Shown here: positions 42,991 to 53,362 of the stretch, piece by piece
Numbering within the stretch: position 1 is the first letter of the stretch
Layout of the letters: the number at the start of each line of letters is the position of its first letter
Notes under the pieces: model-generated
What the model was told of the DNA's origin: nothing
Database searches by the model: none
Seen by the model: the letters and a program-made list of their open reading frames with translations, nothing else
Program-made: the position numbers and the translations under genes
Assembly: GCA_036365515.1 (NCBI GenBank)
Contig: CM070877.1
Span: 18,666,701 to 18,730,700, forward strand
Direction of reading: 5' to 3'
Length of the DNA stretch: 64,000 bases
Origin: Torymus aiolomorphi
Lineage: Eukaryota; Arthropoda; Insecta; Hymenoptera; Torymidae

Positions 42991-43802
42991 TCAGCGACTT
43001 CGCCTGAAATGGAGTGTCACAGTCAGCTTACCGTACTCGAATGGAATGCGACGCCCGTGCTGGTCTCTTATATCGATGATAATATTGTGAAAATTATGAT
43101 AGAGAAGCGGTATGTAGTGAGTGGATGTGAAACGCTGCACAACACTGCAGCCGTATTTGAATTTTGAGTTATCCAAGGAAACGATGCGCAAGAGGGCGGC
43201 CTGTGTGTCCCCCACTGTGTAGGGCTCACAAATATCTGTATAAGCGTACAGTTGGTCAGGTATGGCGCGCGAGAGCGAGGCTGGCCTCTCAGCTACAATT
43301 TCTCGCAGTGCGCCATGGTTAAAGGTCGTAAACAGAGTTTTTTCCCGGGTTCGTCATCGAAGCCAAAAATGCGCAGAATTTTGTCATTGAAATGAGTCGT
43401 ATGTGGCTGTTGACAGTCGCACTTGCGTCTGATGGCATAATAGCCATTGCTCTCCTTTACGGGTTCAAGCATGTGATGCTTATAAGTGTCATTCGAGTTG
43501 TTTATGGCATCTGTCAGCTGTTGGAGAGAGTCGTAAATGCCGACTGGGAAACGGCAGAGTGTTTTCTCAGTCTCTTCGTTGTCGTCCTCGCTGTACGAAC
43601 TAAAAGTGTAAAAGGCGTCATTGTCTTGAAAATGCACGATACTACATGGTATGTGAATTTCCACCAGGCCGACCTGCCACTCTCCGTGTAATTTGATCTC
43701 GCGCGACAAATGCGTGGTGAAACAGCTGGTTGTGTTATCGGGAAAGAAATCCATACTACTGTTGCTAGGCAGTACCATGTAAAAATCTTCGCTCGCATCC
43801 AT
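42991..43802 (-). pseudogene. penton-like minor capsid protein (B), -1 frameshift
   Basis: Frame 1 (43802-43293) starts MDASEDFYMVLPSNSS and includes THLSREIKLHGEWQVGLVEI. The C-terminal part (to 42991, ending PFEYGKLTVTLHF) is in the -1 frame, which begins with GTG rather than ATG where it becomes alignable. The switch lies at the GGGAAAAAAC run (43336-43346), the same aligned position as in A. Confidence 0.75.
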
Positions 43803-43818
43803 GCCTGCACGTGGTTTT

Positions 43819-44910
43819 CTACGAAATGCTCTTGAGTTGACTCGCTTTTACCCAAGAATTAAATTTATCGGGATAGCCTAGCCACTTGACGAGAACTTGC
43901 TTGTTGACACCGCGGCCTTTCGTACGCACGATACACTCGATTTTGAAGCTCTGCTCGTCAGCCACGCGATCTTGCCCGACCAATACGAGCTCTTCGTTGT
44001 AAAAGAAGCCGTCAATTATTTCACCGTTTAAGTCCGCCAATACGTACGTGTACAGTCCTTGGCGCCGCGATACACGTATTATCTTCAAAATCTCCTCGCT
44101 GAAATCTTTTTCGTATCCTCGCTCGAAGGTGTTCTTTGTACGACTGATGCGTACGAGGTCACGCACGGCAAATTTACAGTGAGGCTCAGCAGGCCGCCGA
44201 TAATTGGACCGTGCGCGTTTGGCCAAGTTTTCGCGCGCACGCGCAGCATTGTAAAGGTTGACCTCTGCGGGGCGCATTCGTGTACCGCTGTGGAGAGAAT
44301 GATTATACGCGTACACAATTTTTTGTAGAACATCGATGTAGCGCTTAGTGTTACGGTGAGAGAAATATCTCCACATGCGCTCGCGCAATGTTCTGTTGAG
44401 GCGCTCGACCACGGCCGCCTTGACATCTGGATTTCTAGCGACACGAAAATCGATCTCCAAGCGCTTGAGAAGATTTTGAAATGCGCTGCCGAGGAATTCC
44501 TTGCCGCGATCGGATTGTACGCACCGAGGTAAGCGTGGTTTCGCTCTGTCGGTAATTCGTTCGAAAGCGTCGGCAACGTTGCGCGCCGTTTTATCCTTCA
44601 ACGGTTCAACCCAGGCGAACTTACCGAGTACATCGATGACCACGAGAATATAGCAGTATCCGTCGTTGTAATCCTTTAGTGACGTTAGCTGAAGTAGATC
44701 GCACTCGCACACGTCATCGACGTTCGTTACATTGTACGACAGACGGGGAAATCTTCTTTTTATCGGATGATGAAGCGTGTAGGTATCTTGATTGCTCAGC
44801 CAGGCGTAAATTTTTTTCTTCTCCTTCTTGGCATTCACGCGTAGAAGGTTTCGCGCACCCGCGTAACCAGCCTCATGCTCGAGATCGTAGTATTGTTGGT
44901 CGTAAGACAT
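43819..44910 (-). CDS. RVE integrase with chromodomain-like tail (B), intact
   Basis: 363 residues. DDE residues D71 (CECDLLQL), D134 (CVQSDRGKEF) and E169 (VVERLNRTL). The C-terminus has VKWLGYPDKFNSWVKASQL. Full-length reference for the broken A copy. Directly follows the MERARK gene and precedes the penton gene, as in A. Confidence 0.88.
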   Translation of the reverse strand: MSYDQQYYDLEHEAGYAGARNLLRVNAKKEKKKIYAWLSNQDTYTLHHPIKRRFPRLSYNVTNVDDVCECDLLQLTSLKDYNDGYCYILVVIDVLGKFAWVEPLKDKTARNVADAFERITDRAKPRLPRCVQSDRGKEFLGSAFQNLLKRLEIDFRVARNPDVKAAVVERLNRTLRERMWRYFSHRNTKRYIDVLQKIVYAYNHSLHSGTRMRPAEVNLYNAARARENLAKRARSNYRRPAEPHCKFAVRDLVRISRTKNTFERGYEKDFSEEILKIIRVSRRQGLYTYVLADLNGEIIDGFFYNEELVLVGQDRVADEQSFKIECIVRTKGRGVNKQVLVKWLGYPDKFNSWVKASQLKSIS

Positions 44911-44915
44911 CTCAT

Positions 44916-45659
44916 TTACATATCAAACCGCAGCCATTTTTTCTTGATCTGCGCTTTACTGCGTGTTTGCATGGGCGAAGCTGCGCTATTTTCTTCAGCC
45001 GCTATAGCGTCGTGCCGGGGCAGTCGGCGCTTGGCAGTTTTCGCGGGTGCTGTCAATATTCTTCCAATTTTCAAAACTTTGGGGTTTTCGATGAGATTAA
45101 CAGGCGTCTCACTAGTTTTGAGAAATTTCGCCAACTCAAAACGCCCAGCAGGCACGCCCGCCTCCTCGCTCGCAGGCGTGCTCTTTTGTAGTGTGTCAAG
45201 AAGTAACTCGATTATGTTCGAACGCGCCACATGACGTCCGTCGATGGTCACAGTGCCTGCATTGTCCCGCTCGGGAACCGCTGTCCTCCAGTGCCGGAGC
45301 AAGAGTCGTGCTTTGGGCACGAGTACTCTGGGTATACCTCGGAGAATGGCGTCCTCACTGAGCGGCGCGAGACTCTCTTCGATTTCGTCTATTTCGTGAT
45401 TCGTTTCGCGCTCGGCGCTACGTTCGCTGTCGCGGAAAAAAAGATAACGACGTAAAATTTGCAAATAATTCAGACATTTTTCGTAATCATCGCGCGCCGC
45501 CTTCGAGCGTAAAACATCGTACATTTCGGTGTCCAAGCGAGAAAAATTATCACCCTGAGTTTGTAAACTTTTTTCCTCGTTATCGGCGGCGGCGGCGGCG
45601 GTTGGGGCAGCGGCCATCGAACTTTCGGGCACGAGAATCATTTTACGCGCGCGCTCCAT
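44916..45659 (-). CDS. conserved Polinton protein starting MERARKMILVPE (B)
   Basis: 247 residues, intact; start at 45659 matches A's MERARKMILVPE. Contains CLNYLQILRRYLFFRDSE, GTVTIDGRHVARSNI and GRFELAKFLKTSETP. Likely a virion or assembly protein given its place between the small basic protein and integrase; function unknown. Confidence 0.65.
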   Translation of the reverse strand: MERARKMILVPESSMAAAPTAAAAADNEEKSLQTQGDNFSRLDTEMYDVLRSKAARDDYEKCLNYLQILRRYLFFRDSERSAERETNHEIDEIEESLAPLSEDAILRGIPRVLVPKARLLLRHWRTAVPERDNAGTVTIDGRHVARSNIIELLLDTLQKSTPASEEAGVPAGRFELAKFLKTSETPVNLIENPKVLKIGRILTAPAKTAKRRLPRHDAIAAEENSAASPMQTRSKAQIKKKWLRFDM

Positions 45660-45660
45660 C

Positions 45661-46062
45661 TTATTGCGTGTCACGCGAGCCAAATATTTTTGAAATGAGA
45701 GTACTCACGATTGGAGCTAATAAGATAGGTAGGAATGATCCGCCGTTCTGAACAATCACGCGTTTCTTTGTGCGCCAGTCGTTGTTTCCAACACTCGGGT
45801 GTGATAACTTGCGCAACGCAGCTTTATGCTTACTCAAACGCCTTTTCTCGCTGTCGGATAATTTTACGACCCCGTGTAAAACGTTCAGCACGCACTCGCA
45901 TATACACTTGACGAGGGGTTTGTCAGCCGCTCGGGCTATGACTGTGCGATGTTTCTTATCACCGTGGCAGAGTGCACCGAGTAACGCGAGATTTTTCTTG
46001 GAAAAATGTTTACCATGAGGTAACGTAGCGCGACAAGAGGCAGCTCGTCCGTACGGCGCCAT
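45661..46062 (-). CDS. small basic protein with hydrophobic C-terminus (B)
   Basis: 133 residues; start at 46062 chosen by alignment with A (MAPYGR...). Core SKKNLALLGALCHGDKKHR and tail GGSFLPILLAPIVSTLIS. Overlaps or abuts the next gene's start. Intact. Confidence 0.65.
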   Translation of the reverse strand: MAPYGRAASCRATLPHGKHFSKKNLALLGALCHGDKKHRTVIARAADKPLVKCICECVLNVLHGVVKLSDSEKRRLSKHKAALRKLSHPSVGNNDWRTKKRVIVQNGGSFLPILLAPIVSTLISKIFGSRDTQ

Positions 46063-46094
46063 AGTTTTTTCCGACTGACGTTCGCTCGCGCAAA

Positions 46095-46751
46095 TCACCG
46101 TGATTTAAAGTATTTGGGCACGTATGCGTAATGCGCGCCGTCATCGGGGAATATGTTCGCGCGAAATCTAAACTCGTCGAGGCAATCTTGCGCGAGGTCT
46201 ATAAAGAGATAAGAGTGCGGGGTTCGCGTGGCGTCTATGTAGGCTTCGCGGAGAAAACCCGAGTCTTCGGGATGAATTTGACGCGCGAGATGCTGTATTT
46301 GTGCCTTGTCGCGCGGATTTTTGAAGAGCACAAGGTACTTTGTATTTAAACTTATGTCACGTTGCGCTTTTCCTTTGTGGAAAACATTTTGTGTTATGAA
46401 TATCACACTGATATTTTTGTGATGACTATCTTTCGTAAATAAGTCTAAAATAACGTCGCTCGAGGATTCTCGCATAAGATCATCGAGAATGAGTAATTTT
46501 TTCTTTTCGTTGTCCGAGGAATAGTCGGCCAGATGCGGAAGCCCCTCTCGAAACTCAATGACAGGTTCTTTGGGTTTAAAAGCTGTTCTGTAAGCCTCTT
46601 GCCATTCAGCGTAATAAAACAGTATACGGTCGAAGCGTGCGGTACACATGACCGGTAAATGAGCGAGAAAGCGCTGAACAAAGCGTGTTTTTCCACACCC
46701 TGTGGGTCCGCACACACAGCACGTAAACGGGTGTTTCAAGCGCGTGTCCAT
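46095..46751 (-). CDS. FtsK/HerA-type packaging ATPase (B)
   Basis: 218 residues. Walker A GPTGCGKT and Walker B LLILDD; NISVIFITQNVFHKG is identical to A. Start at 46751 (MDTRLKHPF) matches A. Intact. Confidence 0.85.
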   Translation of the reverse strand: MDTRLKHPFTCCVCGPTGCGKTRFVQRFLAHLPVMCTARFDRILFYYAEWQEAYRTAFKPKEPVIEFREGLPHLADYSSDNEKKKLLILDDLMRESSSDVILDLFTKDSHHKNISVIFITQNVFHKGKAQRDISLNTKYLVLFKNPRDKAQIQHLARQIHPEDSGFLREAYIDATRTPHSYLFIDLAQDCLDEFRFRANIFPDDGAHYAYVPKYFKSR

Positions 46752-46904
46752 ATTTTTTTTGTTACGACGTCTAGGCACCGAATGAGCGCGTCTCACACTT
46801 TTCCATGCATTTTATAAGACCCTCTTTTTCAGTCGAGCGAAACATTGACAAAATTGTCTGCAAGACGCGCGCGCGGGGGGCGGCGGCGGCGGCGGCGCGT
46901 GCGG

Positions 46905-47075
46905 ACTAGCATCTTTACCGCGGTGATGAGCTGGATGACCGCGGCGACAAGCTGATTCGCGCTGACTAGCATGCCACCGCCCGCGGAAATGAACAGGTCT
47001 ACCGCGGTGACTAGCATACAGCCGCCCGCGGAAATGAACAGGCCTACCGCGGTGACTAGCATACAGCCGCCCGCT
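46905..47075. repeat. CCGCGG tandem array between PolB and ATPase (B)
   Basis: A ~43-bp unit, ACCGCGGTGACTAGCATACAGCCGCCCGCGGAAATGAACAGGC, is repeated with decay about three to four times. Unlike the AT-rich flanks on both sides (46805-46860, 47076-47304), it is rich in SacII-type palindromes. Same position as the CCGCGG array in A. Confidence 0.85.
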
Positions 47076-47304
47076 CAAAATTATTAAAATTATTAATTAT
47101 TATCAGCACATGCTTTTTTTTCAATCTACTACTACTACTAATATGAGGAAAGTGATGGGTATAGGTAGAAATAACAACAATAATAATAATAATGATAAAA
47201 CATTTTGCAGGTAAAATTTTATTAAAAATATAAAAAGAACAATTTTTATTTTTTTACATAAATACACGTATTTACAGGTTTTATAAAATATACATACATA
47301 CATA

Positions 47305-49764
47305 CTATGTGTCAGTCTTGTAACCAAAAGGTAGTGATACAGCGTTGGAAAAGTATCTACGCTTCTTAAGTACAACAGAGCACGATTTTTTTTCATCGCG
47401 GGTGATTACTTCATGCTCACGCGTGCGCCTGATCGCTTTATATTTCAAAACGATTGGGTCTCTTTCGTTTTGAAAATACGCTGCGATCAAACGTTCGATA
47501 CTGTCGAAGTTTATTATACGTGAATTGGTGCTATTGAGGCTAATTCCCTTAATTTTACAGCACTCGACAGTTTCGCCTGTAGAAGGTACGACCACGCGGA
47601 AACCATAAAATTTTGGCCCTGCTGAGAGAAACTTTGTAATGTAGGACCCCTCGCCGTAGGCCTTTAGCTCGTCCGTCATGTTGCCGAGTAAAGAACCCAG
47701 AGGGGGCGTATACTCAGTAGGGTCGTCTTTCTTACATGTAAAAATACACGAGTCCGTGTCCATGTATAAAACACGCGCTGATGTGAGCTTTTCAATATAA
47801 GAATACAACACGAGACGGGCCTGTGCTGTTGTATACGTGGCTATTGCTACATTTGTATTACACGAAAGTTCGATAGCATCATCGCGATAGCGCCAATTTG
47901 TATATAAAAGTTGCTCGTTGACCATAAGAACGTCGAATACTTCTTTTTCCGGCGCCGTAAGAAGTTTTAGTAGAGCCTTACGCGTCTTTATAACAGCCGT
48001 TTGTTTCAAATTTGAGCGTTGCCCGAATTTTCCCCACAGCGAATTCAAACATAATTTCGCGACAGAACGCAAACCCGGATTTTTTTCTATTTTTTCAGGG
48101 TCTAAACTTATTCCCTCATCGCGCTCGTACTCGTAGACATACCGCTTTCTACTCTCGTCGTCTGTACAGTAAGCGGGCCAACCGCTCGCCTGCTGCTTTA
48201 GACGGAGAAAAGTATTTACATAGGATGCAAACAGGCCACCCGCACCCGTGACAGAATCAAACTGTGTGGTCTCATACTGCCAAATAACAAATATTTCTGT
48301 GACACTGTACCCAAGTTCGATCGCCTTCTGTAACTCGCAAGCAACCCATGTGCCTGTAAATTCACGCTCAGAGGGATGCTCGTGATTACAGTCAAACTCG
48401 CGCAATTCCTCACAGCACGAGCGGCAGAGACCGAAAATCAATCGCGAGTGCATTTTTACCGGTAACACAGGCAGTGTCAAATTACGAGGCGGTAAAACTT
48501 TGCACTTTATCAGCCCCTCCACGCGTGCGAGATCGTTGTTACAGCCGCCTGTCAACTCACAGCATTCATTGCCAACGTAAATACGCGGATACCCGATTGG
48601 GTAACGTCCCCTCTTGCAAATGTATGGGTAAAGCGAACAAATATCGGTATATTTGATCTCTTCACACGGCGCAGCAGTGCGAGAAGTGACGATATTTTCC
48701 GTACGTCCACCGAAAAAAGCGTCGCGAGGGTTTAAAGATATTTTGCTCATGATCGGGTGAGCCGCTAAATATTGATTAATTTCCGGCTGTTGACTTTTTA
48801 AGCGCGTGAAATCGCACTCCCACATCTCGCACACCTCGTATCCGAGACGTTTCATAGCGGCGACTTTTGCACACGTGGCCTCGTACGCCTGTGCGTATGT
48901 CTGACCATATTTGTTCTTTTTCACAGTCCGATCGGCGATAAAGTAGCGCGGGCACCCATGCGTGTAGCACCCTTGATATTCAAAAACAGTCCCCTTGTCT
49001 GTTAAGACAGACTCACCGAGCGGCGAAAGATACCCGTCTACTAGAAAACCCTCGCGTAAACGAAACTCGCGCGAACGCCCTGCGTGTATAATTTCACGGC
49101 CGCACTCGCGCTCGCAATAAAGCAACCACTCTACAGAACGTTGCGAGTGCTTATTTCCACGCCTATAGCCGGTTGGTGGTATCAGCCCGATAGTGTTAGG
49201 CTGCAAAAAATTTTTTTTAAATATATACATGCAGGTGGACGCTATTGTGCACGCGCAGACGAATGGGTCTGTTTGCGCGACTTCTATGAAAATTTCGCGA
49301 AACCGTATGCACGCCCGTCTCAAGATTTCAACGTCCATTTTACAGTATTCGACAATCTCTTTTTGAAAGTCGAATACGTAGTCTGGGGGTGTATTCTCAT
49401 ACCACTCGAGAAAAGCGGCACGCTCAGTCACGGACATGGTGCCAGGGCAATAAAACTCGGGCGAAGGTAGAGGACCCCTGTAGTGCTCATTCTCACGGGT
49501 GTTGAAAAGGTGCGGAAAATAACCTTTCTTAGCGCTCTCGGGCAGGCCAAATGTCGCCGGGAGAGCACTCAGTTTCAATTGAAAGTAATTAATACTATCA
49601 ATAAACTTGGTGCGGCCGTACTTTAGCTGTGTAATATTATGACCGGTTAATATTACACGGGGTGAACAGCGCTCGGAACTTTCCGCAAGTTCTTTCAATA
49701 TAAATTGAGAATCGAATGCCCGAGCATTGTGCGCTATACATACAATTGCGGAAAAATCCGTCTT
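47305..49764 (-). pseudogene. protein-primed PolB (B), N-terminally truncated
   Basis: One long frame covers CIAHNARAFD (Exo II), EYCKMDVEIL (Exo III), FFGGRTEN, DICSLYP (motif A), NSLWGKFGQR (motif B) and YMDTDS (motif C), ending YKTDT. The N-terminal Cys/His region and the Exo I Asp motif seen in A are deleted; the junction with the 5' gene is near 49770. The polymerase core looks intact, but proofreading and the N-terminal part are missing. Confidence 0.85.
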
Positions 49765-50715
49765 TTCGCGCACGATCAAGTGGATTGTAACCGAAAGACG
49801 GCTGATTAGCTGTGGCGCACAACACACTAAGTATGTGCCTCCTTTCTCTGCGTGCATTCTCAGCGGCGGGAGAATCGTCGTCAGCCGCTACAGCAGGTGG
49901 GTGACTTGACAGAAGGCGAAACTCCTCATCGGTGAGAGGTGGGCGGTCGTACGGCGCAAGATACTCGCCTATGACTTGCTCTTGAAGCTCGATTTCGTTC
50001 GCCACTTCGCGCGCCTCTCTTACGTCATCATCCTCCTCCTCCTCCGCGTCCTCCTCCATGCGAATATTCCCTACAATTAGCGCAGGGCTTTCTACCTCTC
50101 GTGGGGGTGGGACAACCTCCTCCTCCTCCCTCTCACCGTCAGCATGCACGTCAGCTATAACAAGAGACGGGCCAGCGCCGTCTTCATCATCGCTTGTATC
50201 ACTGGCATCGAAATTCAGAGTGCGAGCGACTGGATTAAACACACCCGCGGGGCGCCGCGAGCGCGAGGGTGTGTCGTCCTCAGCGCCGGAAAAATACGTA
50301 ACGTCGCTGTCGTCGTCGTTTAGTAGACTCTCCAGAGCTGAAAATACCAAAATGTCAATGATTATAAATTTTGTTTGAAATTTTGTTTGAAATTTTGTTT
50401 TGAAATATTTTAAACTTACCAAGCCGTTCCGATCGTCCGTTGCTTATGTCAGTAAAAATCGGAAGATCGATTAATCCACGATCGAAAACAAACTCCTCGA
50501 TTACCCGCAAAACATCACCGGCACGCCTAGACGCACGATATAGACGCGCGATCGCGCGGTAACCTGCCGTCCTAAGAGCCCTCTGTAATTGACGAATCAA
50601 CTCGTCACGCGTCATCTCGCGCAAGCGTTGCAGCCACGAACTGCCTCTACTATATCTCTCTACCACAGAGACGAAGTATGGCTTTTCGCAGCGAAATTTT
50701 TATGAACGTATCCAT
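49765..50715 (-). pseudogene. spliced 5' gene (B), truncated
   Basis: ATG at 50715 (MDTFIKISLRKAILRL). Exon 1 has one frameshift near 50670, then matches A: LQRLREMTRDEL, GYRAIARLYRAS. The intron at 50419-50338 (82 bp, GTAAGT...TTTTCAG) sits exactly where A's first intron is. Exon 2 is acidic (DDDSDVTYFSGAEDD; GVFNPVARTLNFDASDT). The third exon is lost in the deletion that fuses the gene to PolB near 49770. Confidence 0.7.
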
Positions 50716-51690
50716 CTCGGAGTTTCGAACAGAGTGAGGTTTGCGCAACGCTGTCAAGAGCTCTTATACAAGCGTGAGCGATAAAAATTCAACATCGTGT
50801 CACGTGACATTCATCCAATCGCGCTTTTCCACGGAACGACCAATCGCATTTTCCTAGACGGCCCTCTGCATACATGCATGTATGAAAAAACAGTGGGTGC
50901 TTGATAAAAAATCGCTATATGACACGAAACAACGCTTTTCCAAAGGAGACCCCGAGATGCTCGTTAAAAACAATGAGCCTTCTATACTCGAAACTTCTCG
51001 AAATCAAAACATTCGTGACACAGGCGAGACAAAAATTTACCGCGCATGGCTAATGGGCCCGAAATATTTTTTATAAAGCATAGTTTATTACTTTTGACGG
51101 GATGGGTCTACCCCCTGTAGTGCATCGGTGTTGCCGTTCAATCGCATTTTCCTAGACGGGTCTCTGCATGCATGTATGAAAAAACAATAACAGCGGCCCT
51201 AACGGGTAGTTGACAAAAAATCGCTATATGACGCGAAACAGCGCTTTTCCAAAGGATACTTGATACAAAACAATGAGCCTTCTATACTCGAAACTTCTCG
51301 AAAGCAAAACATTCGTGACACATCTGTGGAATGCTCCAAACCCTCCTGTGGTGCATTGGAGTTGCCGTTATATGCCGCGTTCTCAAGTCGTAAAGATTTT
51401 TTTGATAAAAATCGCCGACGGGGTAGTGCTGTAAACACCACTGAAAAATGACATGACAAACGGCCACTAGTCACGAGTATGAAAAAATTTCTCTCGGATT
51501 AACAGACCCTGAGGAAAAACATTTCCGACGTGTCCGCGCTTTCTTCCTAATACTTTGGTGGAGAATTCCTCTCGCGTTAAAACCATCTGGGGTCAGTACG
51601 GCCGCATACGCAACCCCTACCATACCTACTTCTTTCAAGTACCCGAGGCTATGAGGCTGATCGTGTATACGGGTTACTTCAGTCTTCACC
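50716..51690. promoter_or_regulatory. divergent regulatory region of B with direct repeats
   Basis: TATAAG on the minus strand at 50763-50768. Two diverged ~150-bp direct repeats start near 50880 and 51175 (ATCGCTATATGAC-CGAAACA-CGCTTTTCCAAAGG; ACTTCTCGAAA-CAAAACATTCGTGACACA). The same AAAACATTCGTGACACATCT element recurs in C at about 53736-53755. It probably carries promoters for the 5' gene and the Cys-rich gene. Confidence 0.5.
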
Positions 51691-52437
51691 ATGGTGTCGA
51701 AAAAGGAAGGCGAGCTCATCATACAGATGCTGTGCACGGTCTGCGTCTACGGGCAGCACGTCACCAAGCAGCTAGCGCGAGCAGAGCGCGATGCTGCGTT
51801 TATAAGATCGCGGATTGACCGTGACTTCAGCAGTCCGAGGGACCACCGCCTACTTCGAAAGATTGTCGCTTACATAAGCGAAAATTCGAAACTACTGGAC
51901 AAATGCTGTGAGGACATCCGGCTATTTTTGAATGTTTGGCCCGCGGAGCAGCGCGCCAGTGTGGAGGTCTGGGCCTGTACCCAGGAAGAGGCCGTCTGGA
52001 GAATGTTGAGAGCGGATGGCTCCACTCCTGCGGACGACAACGTCAGCGCTGCCACATCCGCCAGCACCGACCCCATAGCCACGGAGATATTGGACCTGCG
52101 GATAAGACTGCGAAAGCACCGACGGGCGCTACAACTCCACCGTGCCAACGCATTACAGGCTGCGAAGATGGTGCGGCAGCTAGAGGCCAAACTGAAGCGA
52201 GCGAACAAGGCAGCGCAGCAACAGCAGCAGTGGGAGCAGCCGAATATTAAACAGGAGGAAACGCCGCCGTATTGCAACGACTGCGGAATCATGTTCTGTG
52301 TCCTCGCCGGCGACCCGGAGGGACGGTCGTGGAATCAGTGCTGGCGGTGCAAGTGTTGGCGATGCGGAGCATGTCGCGAGGGCACATGCCCGTGTGTTAT
52401 AGGGCTGGACACGCCCGGATCGCCCAGTGCTGGTTAA
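51691..52437 (+). CDS. Cys-rich Polinton accessory protein (B), intact
   Basis: 248 residues; the ATG sits in a strong context (CACCATGG). N-terminal helical domain (RDHRLLRKIVAYISENSKLL; LNVWPAEQRASVE), coiled coil about 130-185 with a Gln run, then the C-terminal module: YCNDCGIMF, DPEGRSWNQCWRCKCWRC and CREGTCPC. That gives at least five C-x2-C or C-x4-C pairs suited to zinc. Divergent from the rest of B and pointing at the terminal repeat. The full-length member of a family with four copies in this window. I know no cellular match; function unknown. Confidence 0.75.
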   Translation: MVSKKEGELIIQMLCTVCVYGQHVTKQLARAERDAAFIRSRIDRDFSSPRDHRLLRKIVAYISENSKLLDKCCEDIRLFLNVWPAEQRASVEVWACTQEEAVWRMLRADGSTPADDNVSAATSASTDPIATEILDLRIRLRKHRRALQLHRANALQAAKMVRQLEAKLKRANKAAQQQQQWEQPNIKQEETPPYCNDCGIMFCVLAGDPEGRSWNQCWRCKCWRCGACREGTCPCVIGLDTPGSPSAG

Positions 52438-52554
52438 AAACTCATCAGTGAGTGCGCACGTGTGTGTGTGTGTGAATGAGGCGTCTGTGCACGCCGTAAA
52501 ATTTGTACACTTGCGCGTGCGTGTGCGCGTGCGGCATATGCGAGCGCCTTGTAA

Positions 52555-52602
<48 letters not shown>

Positions 52603-52834
52603 AGGCGTCTGCGCACGCCGTAAAATTTGTACACTTGCGCGTGCGTGTGCGCGTGCGGCGTATGCGAGCGCCTTGTAATTTGTGTGTAAAAAAAGAAAAA
52701 TAAAATATTTTTTATTTTTATTTTTATAAACAATTTTTTAATTCTACCCACACCCACCACCACCCACCGCCTCCCCTTCCCTCATCACCTCCTCTCTCTA
52801 ATTCTCTCACACACCCCCTCACCCACCGTCCCCT
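52438..52834. other. subterminal GT/CT microsatellites of B
   Basis: A ~110-bp unit (GTGAATGAGGCGTCTG-GCACGCCGTAAAATTTGTACACTTGCGCG) is duplicated at 52474 and 52590 around a (GT)n tract; AT-rich and C-rich stretches follow. No gene; Cys-Val repeat frames are artefacts. Confidence 0.7.
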
Positions 52835-52841
52835 CACCCAC

Positions 52842-52883
<42 letters not shown>

Positions 52884-52905
52884 TCTCTCTCTTGTGTATG
52901 CGCGC

Positions 52906-52942
<37 letters not shown>

Positions 52943-52970
52943 ATGCGTCCGCGTAAGCAACATAATTTGT

Positions 52971-53008
<38 letters not shown>

Positions 53009-53092
53009 AAAAATATTTTTATAAACATTTTTTCAGTTCTACCCTCACCCACCACCCACCGGCGCCCACCACCTCTCCGCCCCCCTCACCCC
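52835..53092. repeat. right inner terminal repeat of element B
   Basis: (CT)n, (GT)n, GAGATGCGTCCGCGTAAGCAACATAATTTGTAC, (GT)n, AACATTTTTTCAGTTCTACCC and the C-rich end are the reverse complement of 36790-37045. It stops abruptly at about 53092 against element C exon 1. Confidence 0.85.
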
Positions 53093-53095
53093 GCC

Positions 53096-53362
53096 GCGAA
53101 ACACATGCAATCCACTTAGTTGACGGACGAAGACGTCGTCTTCGATGACTCGCTGTACTTCACGCGAATGCGCGAATGAATTGTGTAGGCGCACTATCGC
53201 GCGATACCCACTCGATCTGAGTATCAGTCGTAATTGCTCCTCCAAGTTTTCACGCGACATACGTCGCAAACGACGCATCCAGTCAGGGTTCCTGCCGTGT
53301 CGTGCTCTTGCCGCGAGTCGTAACATGGCACACCGAAGCGTTCTCTTAGCGTAATTATCCAT
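53096..53362 (-). pseudogene. exon 1 of the spliced 5' gene (C), truncated
   Basis: ATG at 53362 (MDNYAKRTLRCAMLRLAARA), then RMSRENLEEQLRLILRSSGYRAIVRL and VIEDDVF, very close to A exon 1. The reading ends at VFRG, where element B's terminal repeat begins. The same TATAAG box lies upstream (53415-53420). Confidence 0.8.

Larger units (their letters stand above)
36383..53092 (-). mobile_element. Polinton element B, nearly complete
   Basis: The left terminus AGTAGTATATGG starts at 36383, six bases after CATAAG (36377-36382), the presumed duplication. It carries the same gene order as A on the minus strand. The right terminal repeat is kept only in its inner part (52835-53092) and abuts exon 1 of element C, so the outer ~400 bp and its duplication are lost. 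About 2 kb covering the 3' part of the 5' gene and the PolB N-terminus is also deleted, with the junction near 49770. Confidence 0.85.

Noticed and set aside
43336..43346. Canonical -1 slippery heptamer at the penton switch of B
   Set aside because: GGGAAAA is present, but the zero frame reads GGG AAA AAA, not G GGA AAA, so it is not in the canonical register.
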